Source: Simmondsia chinensis
Lineage: Eukaryota > Streptophyta > Magnoliopsida > Caryophyllales > Simmondsiaceae
Length of the DNA stretch: 64,000 nucleotides
Direction of reading: 5' to 3'
Assembly: GCA_018398585.1 (NCBI GenBank)
Contig: JAGTTD010000022.1
Coordinates: 12,501,501-12,565,500 of the forward strand
A program made the position numbers and the translations under genes. A model generated the notes under the pieces. The model had not been told where the DNA came from. It saw only the letters and a list, made by a program, of their open reading frames with translations, and made no database searches. Numbering within the stretch: the first letter of the stretch is position 1; each line of letters opens with the position of its first letter. Below, one piece after another: positions 27,601 to 38,568 of the stretch.

Positions 27601-30600
27601 TATCATCTCCAAAAGCATCAACTCCTAGCTGTCTATGAGAGAGAACTACTAGTTGTGCTTCATCTAGTTGGCAAGGGAACTACAAGATGTGACAAGCAAA
27701 TACATGCATATCCTATCCATGAATACAAAGAGATGCCATATAATTAAACTAACTCTAGAAATCCAGCATATGGGAACACCCTATGCAAAAAAGATAAAAA
27801 AAGATGAGGCTTTTACCTTCACATACATAATCCCCTAGGAACCAAGAACCATAAGATTGCTTAAACCAATTAAGTTCTTGAAGGCCTCCATTGATGAACA
27901 GATAAGTTGACTTAGTACCTGACAGGTAAATCAAAATTCATTCAGCAACGAATTTGTTATACATCAAGACTGAACCAATAGCATACTCAACATGTGACAA
28001 AAGCGTCAGGGAATATCAGATAATTGGGTTCTTTGTATGCGTAAGAAATTGAAACTTTCAATTTGTAACCACCTTGAAATTCTTCCAACTTCGCTTTAAC
28101 AAGCAATAGTTTGCTACATAATTATAGTTATTATGTATATTAAAGCCTAAGTTATTCCTTTTGGCTCTTGGCTTGCATCCAATAACCCCCACATTACCTA
28201 TTGTTATATGCTCGTAACTTGAAGAACCTTTGGTTTATCCTCTTTAGTTGCTTATTAACTCTTGGCCTACCTTTCCCTCTTCTAGAAATAGCACTTTCTA
28301 GCTTATTCTCATCATACAGACTCCAAATTTCACCACTTTAAGTAAGTGATAGACTTGAGGTAAAGGAGAGGTGTCAAAGGCTAGGAAGGCTAAATCTAGA
28401 GATCAGAGATTTCAAGGAAGCTCTATTTCAACAAATGGCATATCTATTAAGTTTTCCACAAATGGCATATCTATTAAATCTTCCATCCTTTTGGCAAAAA
28501 CCTCTAATTGTTTTACTCTATTTATTTGTAACTATGTTTTATGGCTTTCTCAAAATTCTCTAAAATGACTTCCTTTTAATACACTAATTGGAGAGTTGTT
28601 TATCCCTATATGTGTAAAAAACTAAAATTTTATCAAACATGTTTATCATAAATTTATGGAATATAGGACTTGACATCTGTTATGTCCACCTTCATTTACG
28701 GTATTTTGGAAATACAATTTGGTTTATACTTTATGATATGTATATATGTTATGCATTTTGTATTTTTCCTTCTTACACTCTATTTTAAGGGCTTTGCCCT
28801 ACAATGATAGGAAAAACCATCTCTGGGCATGCAATGGGGTGTATACCATCCTCTTTGCACTACACTATTTGGAACATTCCTTTGAACTTAAAATTGGTCA
28901 CGGACGTTTTAAAGCAACCAAGTTTGAACCTAATTACAGCAATTATATGCAACCACCACGAATGACCTATATGTTCAGTTTGTGTTTCTTAAGTTTCTGT
29001 ACATAATTTCAAATCTGCTCACTTACTATTGCTTTACATAATATGTTATTTTGGTTGGCAGATTCGTTACATGTTGGGCTTTGTGCTCGCCCTTTTGTAT
29101 ACCTTCCTCAATCCTTGGCATAGCGGGTCAACTTGGCTACTATTTATTTGAGTTTGCAACAAGCAGATAAATTTCTATTCTATGATTCAATAATATGATC
29201 ATAAAATTTTTTCTTAATTTGAAGAGTTCTTGGATTACTAGTTATGTTCCTTCTACTAAAGATTGTATTTTTCTATTTTCAAATTCATTTCAAGGTCTGT
29301 GTAAAAGAATTCTATCTAGTATTTTATTTATAGTATCTATCAGATTTCACACAGGCCACTGATCCCCTTTTGTTTGGAACTCAGGGTCCTGACAATTTGT
29401 ATTTTCCCTTTTTTCTCTTAACATATCTCTCTTTTATCTTTCAAAGAATTTGCATCAAATGACTAAACAAGTGCTTCAGTTGGAAACTTGGAACTCAAAG
29501 CATAAGCATAATGAAATTTCGGAAAAAAGCTATCCTTGAAAACCCTTGCAGTAACTTCTCATTTCCTGAATCCCAGTACTCAAACTAACCTCAAGAAAGA
29601 GAAGGTCAACCAATGATCTCTCATCACCAAATAAGGAACAAGTTCAATTTAACATACAATAATTGCATAATTTGAAATGATTTTCGTGATATATATGCCT
29701 GAATCTCAATGAAAGAACTATAAGCAGATCAGGGATCATAAAGGAAAACCAAGCACCCTCAAAAACCAATACCAAATTAAATGATGGACATAAAGCATAA
29801 TAAAAAATTTAAATTTTTTTAAGACATAAGTATTTCCCACACAATTTACCAATAAACTATAAGTGGTTGGTCAAATTTTAGTTGAAATTTCTAGCCAAAT
29901 TGCTCACTCCTTTCATTAGTTTCAAACCTCCCCACACTTGACAAAATAAGCTACATTCTTAACCAAAAGTAAGCCCCTTCGTTGGTCGTCAATTTAGGCG
30001 CCCCTTCGTTGGGTTTCAAGTTGGGCTCCCCTTCGTCAAGCTTCAAGTTAGGCACCCCTTCATCGGGCTTCAAGTTGGGCTCCCCTTCGTCGGGGCTTCA
30101 AGTTAGGCTCCCCTACATCGGGCTTCAAGTTAGGCTCCCCTTCGTTGGGCTTCAAGTTAGGCCGTAGGCCGCCCCTTATGCCTCATGTTATGTTTTAGTT
30201 GTTTGTCTTATCGGAGCATAATCCTAAACAACACCTAACAACCTCTTCTATGAATACCCCTCCTCAACCCATTCTTAATCATCCAAGTCTAATAGTTTCT
30301 TCATGTTAAGTAAAAGTAAGAATAAAAGCTGAGGGCGAAAGACAGTCAAAGTTTGTGCTTGGGATTTTAAAAAAGCTTTGTTTCTTCTACTAAGTAAGTT
30401 ATTCATTAACTCTTCCGCCCTTTTTGGTTATAGCATCTAAGTGTTTGATATATTAATTGTAGACCAATATTCCACAGTTTTTTAAAATTCTCAAAAGACT
30501 TGTTTTATACACCACATGTTGACTTTTTTTACCCACATATGCGTTTAAAACTAAAATGAGATCAAGCATGTTTGTCTAAGTATTTGAAATATAAAATTAA

Positions 30601-33600
30601 ATATTGGTTATGTTATATGGCACTATACAATTTGGGTTTATGTTTATGATTGTGCAATTATGAAAAGTCTTTCTTATGTTTTATTATATGCGTTGTGCCC
30701 TATGATGACGGAGAAAGACATATTTAAGTCCTCGATGGGAGATTATACCATCTTTGTTAATAGTGTACTGTTTGGAACGTTCCTTAGAACCCGTAACAAG
30801 CTAGAGACCCAAGTATGATAGCCAATTCCGAGCCCAGTTGCAAGGATTATATGCAGCCACAACCAAGAGACTTAAAGGCCTAAGAGTTCAGTTGATGTGT
30901 CCTTAAGTTTTCCCGAATAAGTTTTTAGTAAGTGACTCTAGCTTTGCTTTTAAAATGGGTCCCGTGTCTTTTAAATAATGCTCGATCCTTATTTTGTTGG
31001 CGGATTTGTTACTTGCTGAGCTTTATGCTCACCCTATTGTTTACTAATTTCAGACAAGGCATAGTGAGCTAGTTGAAAAAATTCAAGGAACTTAATTTCT
31101 ACATTCTTGAAGCTGTTACAGCTTTAGAAGACTTCCTTTACGTTTTATGAGTTAGTAGTTAGTTATATAGGATTATGTTACTTCTTGGAAATCTTAAGCA
31201 TTTGGACTTGAGTTTTGGATTCCAAGGGATTGTATAGAGCGTTCTCCGTTGTAATATAAAGCATATTTAAAATAAATATTATTAGTATTTCACCTAAGAT
31301 GACCCTTGGTTTCCTTGTTGGCTTATAAGTCATTGGCCCACTGTTTGCTATGTTTGGAGTCGTACATATGTATTATGCAAGGATTTAGTATATGCTAGAA
31401 TTGCAGATAGTCAACTGTCTATGGACAACAATAAAAAGGGAAAACGGATGAAATACAAATACAACCATGAAAGGCAACATGTCCTTTTAAGAAAGACCCT
31501 CAAAAGGACCAGCAGCTCGGATCAAAGGGAAGCTAAGCAGAAAATATGATCCAAGATAAATTCAACAGGTAATACTAGCAGTACCATATCATAGAAGTAC
31601 AATACACTGCTATTAAGAACTAGATTCAGAAAACACCCAAAAGGCATAATTGTAGATTACCAGACTTGGGATGTCCTAGGGAAAGCAAGTTTCCTCCAGA
31701 ATTGCTGACTGCACCTTGATCTGCAATCAGATGTCACAAACATTAAAGCTCACAAACGAGTAAAACTAATCCAGTGGAGCAATAAGAGTATGCGTGCAAT
31801 CAAATCTCTGTAGACCAATACCAGGAGAGTAAGAGGACTCGAGTATGCAACTACATCTATAATGAGAATACTCGGGAGATCATAAAGGAGAGAGAATAAG
31901 CATCTCAAAAGAATGGCATAAACCTCTTTTCACATTATCCATCTCATAATAGGAAAATTTTAGTGATTACAACATAAGCAGCCTACGTTAAAATCATACA
32001 CCGATGTTTCACTTACAAGACCACTAAATGAATAAATGAAATACATTCCAGAAAGTTGCGCTTATAGACCGCTCTGGAATTCTTAAAAGGGAATTTGCTC
32101 CAAACTTATCTGTTAGTATTCCACTCACCTGCTTCTTCCATTGAGTATTTGGCTAGTGAAAAATTAATTCATTTCGGTCAGCCTTGAAGCTATTAATCCT
32201 ATAAAGCTCTGGTTCGAATACGCTACAGGTCTATTAGGCTACTGCAATAGATCCTTCAACGAATCTAACTCGTCTTTCACAAGCTCTCATTGGCATTTCA
32301 AGATTTCCTTGTTCTTACAAGCTCATTTAAGGTAAAAAAATATAAATTTCTATAAACAGTTTCCTATGGCCTATATTTTTATTTTTATTTTAAAAAAAAC
32401 ACATGAAACGAAACAAAATGAGCAAAAACACAAATTTTACATAGAAAACCCGCTTTCAATCTAGGGAGAAAAACTAATGGACGTAACTGGGTACCACACT
32501 TCAACTAGTTATTCCTCAAATTTTTCATCTTAATCATTTTCCTTTCATATATTCCACCATATGTTTTCCACTATGCCGTCTTTGGCAACTGGGTAAAGGG
32601 GGCTAAAGAGGGGAGGGTAAGGTACGATCCTACCCTTATTTAGATATGTCAAAATAAGAGGGGTACGGGTAAGGAGGGATAAATAAGTTGACCTTGTTTG
32701 GCAATTAGGTAAAGAGAGTTAGTTAAAATAAGGGTAAAACTGTCCAAATTTTTTTTAAATTTATCTTACCCCCCAATTTGGGGGTTAAAGAAAATGGGGG
32801 TAAAAGGGGGGTAATGGGGGGTAAAGGAGGGTAAGTTTTTACCCCCATTGCCCTCCTTCACCCCTCTTCATGTTTTGCAAAATGGGGGTAACAATTTACC
32901 CTCCATTACCCTGTTACCAAATAGGAGGTAAATATTTTGTTCTTTCTTTTAAAATTTTCTAACTTCAGGTACAGCCTCAGTAATGTGTTGTCATGTACTT
33001 AGGGTTATATTGATTAATTCTCTTAATTCTTAGTTCTAAGTTGATGAATTGAGCTAAGATTATTAGAATTAACATCTTCATCTTTCCAATTTGCCAAAAA
33101 AATGGATTTGATGGTTTAAATACCTAACTAATTTTTAAAATGGCATTTCGGAGGGAAAATTGGTTATTAGCCGTTGGGGTTGCTGCTTGTTGGCGCGTCT
33201 TTGGCTGCTGCAGTTAGTTAAGCTCAGATTTTACAGATTTTTGCTTTTTTTTTTCCCGTTTTTACCCTTCTTCCCTAATACCCTATGTCTATATAAGGAT
33301 GGGCAGTGTTATTGTAAACTCAACTTTGATGAATAAAATACAAATTGCAATTACAATTTCTCTCCCCCTCTCTTAAACTCTCTGTCTCTCCCTTACTTTC
33401 TTCTTCAATTTCTAATTCTCCCTTAATCTCTCTTCTCTTTCTCTCCCTTTACCCTCAATTTAAACAACAATTGTTTTGTCCTCTAGATCAATTGGGTCAT
33501 AACAAATTGGTGCTATCGATTCACAAAAGCGGGAATGGCCCCAAAGAGACAGCCTGCTGCTGCTGCAGCCCCTCATGATGCACAACCCAAACCCTTACCA

Positions 33601-36600
33601 GAGAAAATCGAGGAACAAGTTGAGTTCTTGTACCAGAAGGTCTTAACTTTGGAAGATCGGACCCAAGAATCGAACTTGCGGCATGACAAGGCACTGCTGC
33701 AGCTGCAAGACCAATCAGCTGAACTAAAAGATCAACTAAATGAGGGTCTGCAAGAACTTCGGGAGGTCTCTAGGCGTCAAGAAGAGGCATATAGGCGACA
33801 AGAGGAAAGGATGATATCCTTTCAAGAAAAATTGGCCAAGAATGAAGAGCTACAAGCAACCCTCATGCAAAGGCTTCTCTCTAATCAAGAAAGAACCGAT
33901 ACACTATGGCTTCATCTTGCTCCAGAGCAACCCCCTATCCTTCAAGCACCAACAAGCCATGCTCCTAACAATGGTAAAGCCCCAATGGAGCCTAATTTTG
34001 CTTCTAGTAGTTTAGGCCCCATTAGGGAAGGTACTCTTGATCCTATGGATCAAGAAACACCCCATTACCCAAGAAAGGATCAACCCTTTCGTCCAAGATT
34101 CCAAGATTTGGAACAACACCACCAAAGGAGGCCTAGGAAGAATAATCCCAAGGTTGATTTCCCCATTTTTTACCCTTCTAACCCTCGAGGATGGGCCCTT
34201 AGATGTGATAGGTACTTTAGGTTCTATGACATGCCCATCCAAGAAAGATGGGAACCTTTAGGCATCAACTTAGTTGGTGATGTTGCCACTTGGTTTGATA
34301 GCCATTTACTAGGGAATGAAGACCTAACTTGGGAACAATTTGTGGAGGATTTATGTGTGCGATTTGGGGACAAAAAGTATATGAATGTAGTTCAAGAATT
34401 CAATAAACTACAACAAACCGGTTCAATTTTTGAGTATCAAACCAAGTTTGAAGAACTCAAGGCCAATATGAAAAGAAACGATCCTCATTTGAGTGAGGAA
34501 TATTTTGTTTCAAGTTATCTTAGTGAGCTAAAACCTGAAATTAACCATACTATATCCATGTTTAAACCCACAACTTTGGCTCAAGCATTTGAATTGGCTA
34601 AGCACTATGAGTTAGCACACCTTAACTCATTGAAGAACACATCAAGCTATGCCACAAGTTACAAAAGGCCCCAATTTAATGTCCAAACTAATGCACAATC
34701 AAGTAAATCAAATTTTACTGCCGGGAGAAACCAACAGAACCAGAGAACTGCATCTGGTGTACTGCAGAAAAATGGTACTGCAGTACCTCAGAGGTCAGTC
34801 ACTGCTTCTACCCAACAATCAACTAACTATGGGCCTAACTCACGAAATCATGACTCCAATAAGCCCTTACCAGCTTGTTATAGATGTGGGGAAAGGTATT
34901 TCCCAGGACATGTATGTCAAAACAAGCAAATAAGTTTGGTATAGATTGATAAGCCTGATGATGAATTACTTGCTGTTGAACCAGATGAACTAGGCGAAGA
35001 AAACAACAATGACCCTATAGAAGAAGAACCACTAGTTATGTCCATTGTCAAGAATGAGGGTAATGAAAATACCAACCATAGGACCATCAAGATCCAAGGA
35101 TGGGTTAAGAAAAACAAAGTTTTGGTATTGATTGATAGTGGATCAACCCATAGCTTTGTTGATCCTAGGGTGTTTAAGGCCGGTGGATTTAAGCTACAGA
35201 CATGTCCTACCCTCACTTTTACCGCAGCTAATGGTGAAAATACTTCTTCACACACTATTTAACCTAACTTCACTTGGAAGATGCATGACCAAACCTTTCG
35301 CTATGACCTTAGGACCCTTAGATTAGGTAGTTGTGACCTTCTTCTTGGAGTAGATTGGTTAAAATTGCATAGTCCCAATCTTTTTAACTTTGCTAAGCTT
35401 GACTTGATCATCCAAAAGGAGGGTAGAAAGGTGTTTTTGCAGGGACAAGGTGAAAACAGTGGCTGCCACCTGATTTCTGCAGAGGAGGCTTCCAAGGCAT
35501 TTAACAGTGGTGCTGTGTGCTGCTATGGACAAGTTTTAAGCCTTGAGAATGGCTCTCAACACTTTGGTTTGCGTTCTTTCAACTCCCTTGATGCATATTC
35601 CTTAGATTTGCAAAGTATTCTAGTTGAGTTTATTGATATATTTGAAGAAACAACCCAATTACCACCTAAACGCAACCAAGATCATGCTATCCCACTTATA
35701 CCTGGTGCTGCACCAGTCAACTTAAGGCCTTATAGACATCCTTATTTGCATAAATCTGAAATTAAAAAGCATATTGATGATTTACTTAAGAATTCTTTCA
35801 TTCAACCTAGTCATAGTCCCTATGCATCACCGGTTTTACTTGTTATGAAAAAGGATGGAACCACAAGGATGTGTATAGACTATAGGAAACTCAATGACTT
35901 AACTATTAAAAATAAGTTTCCTATTCCTCTAATCGATGATTTATTGGATGAATTGCATGGTTCAGAGTTCTTTTCAAAAATTGATCTTAGGCATGGCTAT
36001 CATCAAGTTAGGATGAAAGAAGAGGATGTCCATAAAACTGCCTTTAGAGCACACCACGGTCACTTTGAGTTTAGAGTAATGCCTTTTGGCCTTACTAATG
36101 CACCGGCAACCTTCCAATGTTTAATGAATGAAGTGTTTAAACCATATCTTAGAAAGTTTGTTTTGGTGTTCTTTGATGATGTGCTTGTATATAGTTCATC
36201 TTGGTCTTTGCATTTAGAGCATTTGCATACGGTTCTAGGTGTACTTAGGGCTAATAAGCTTTATGCTAAATTGTCAAAGTGTGCATTTGGGACAAAGACC
36301 ATTGAGTATCTAGGTCACTTGATATCTAAGGATGGAGTCTCTACCGATCCATCCAAGATTGAGGCAATGAAGGATTGGCCAATACCTAAGAACCTTAAGT
36401 CTTTAAGAGGTTTTCTAGGATTAACTGGGTACTATCGTAAGTTCATTCCGGGCTATGGTTTAATTGCAAAACCTTTAACTAATCTACTAAAGAAGAACTC
36501 GTTTATATGGAATGAACAGACCACTGTATCATTTAACAACCTTAAGGAAGCAATGTGTAATGCACCTGTACTTAGGTTACCTAACTTTAGCAAACCATTT

Positions 36601-38532
36601 ATCTTAGAAACAGATGCTAGTCATGATGGTATAGGGGCTGTCCTTATGCAAGGAGGACAACCCATTGCCTATCAGAGTAAACCTCTTAAGCCTAGAGAAC
36701 AAGGACTTTCTATCTATGAGAAGGAATACCTTGCTATACTCATGGCTATCTCTAAATGGAGGCATTATTTAGAAGGACATTACTTCCTTATCAAAACTGA
36801 TCATGAGGCCTTAAAACACCTATTAGAACAAAGAATTTCCACACCCCTACAAAAGAAAGGCTTTAGTAAATTAATGGGTTTGCACTACGGTATAATTTAT
36901 AGGAAGGGAATTGAAAATAGAGCTGCAGATGCACTGTCAAGGCTTAGTACTGCAGTAAGCAAGTCTGATTCTGCAGCACCTCTCGTGTCCTCTGCAACAG
37001 GCCATTCAAATTCTGCAGTAAGCAAGTTTGATTCTGCTGCAGGCAAACCGGAAGCTGCAGAAAGCAGTGTGTGTAATGCAGTATCTGTTCTTGTATCTCT
37101 TTGGGTGCAAGAGGTTGAGAAGAGTTAAAAAAGATGTAGAAAACCTAGAAATAATAAGGAAATTAAGTATAGATAAAGATTCATGTCCAAAATATACATT
37201 AGAAGGTGGTATTTTGTGTCATAAAGGCAAACTAGTCATAGGTACTTATGGTAATTTGCATACAGAACTTCTCGAAATGGTGCATACTCATGCACTTTAG
37301 GGGGTCATTCGGGTACGACTGCTACTTATACAAGGGCTAAACAATCATTTTATTGGAAAGGTTTAAAGCAATTTGTTCGTAAATTAGTACTTGAGTGCGA
37401 TGTTTGCCAACGCAATAAAAATGAACATGTTAGGATGCCCGGGTTGTTGCAACCCCTTCCTATTCCATCTAGACCTTGGTCCCATATTTGTATGGATTTT
37501 ATTTAGGGACTTCCCAAGTCTAGTGGTAGGGATGTGATTTGGATTATTATTGATAGACTTACTAAGTATGCTCACTTTATTGCATTGGCTCATCCCTTTA
37601 CCGCATCTATCATAGCTAGAATATACATGGAACGTGTTTTTAAGCTTCATGGTATGCCTAAAAGCATTGTATCAGATCGGGATAAATTGCTCATAAGTAA
37701 TTTTTTGGAAGTAAATATTCCGTTTGTCTGGTACAAGCTTAGACATGAGTTCTAGTTATCATCCACAAACCGATGGTCAATCGGAAAGATTGAACCAATG
37801 CTTGGAACAATATCTTCGTTGTATGACATCATCTATACCACATAAATGGTTTAATTGGCTACACTTGGCTGAATTTTGGTATAACACATGTCACCATTCT
37901 TCACTCAAGTGTACCCTTTGCATTATATGGTTGTGATGCTCCATCTTTAGACTTAATGGATTCAATGGAAACCTCTAATGCTGCGGTATCTGAATTTTTC
38001 AGGGAAAGGACATTGAGTTCAGCTAAACTCTAGAGGAATTTGGAGCTCGCACAATCTCGAATAAAGCAAAATGAAGATAGAAAGCGTACTGAGTGAGAAT
38101 TCAAGGTCGGAGATCAAGTTTACCTCAAACTCCATATAGGCAGTCCACCGCAGCTATCTGCAACAATGTGAAGCTGGCTGCAAGGTTTTTTGGGCCTTAT
38201 GAGGTTCTAGCTAAAATTGGACAAATTGCCTACAAGCTCAAGTTACCGGGGAATTGTCTCATACACCCGGTTTTCCATGTTTCGCAACTGAAACCGCGAA
38301 TGAAATTCCAGTCTCAAATGAACCTCCACTCACCAACAAGGATGGAGAAATACTGATTGAACTAGAAGCAATTCTCGATCGAAGACTAATCAAGCGAGAT
38401 AACCGAGCCATTCCTCAAGCCTTAGTCAAGTGGATGAATCTTAACCAAGAGGAGTCTACTTGGGAGGATTTTTCATTTTTGTAAAGTCAATTCCCTACCT
38501 TTAATCCTTGAGGACAAGGATTAACTTTTTTT

Positions 38533-38568
<36 letters not shown>

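Noticed and set aside
29982..30167. Repeat protein encoded by the LGSPSSGFK-like ORF
   Set aside because: The frame exists only because of the minisatellite unit, and there is no flanking coding sequence.
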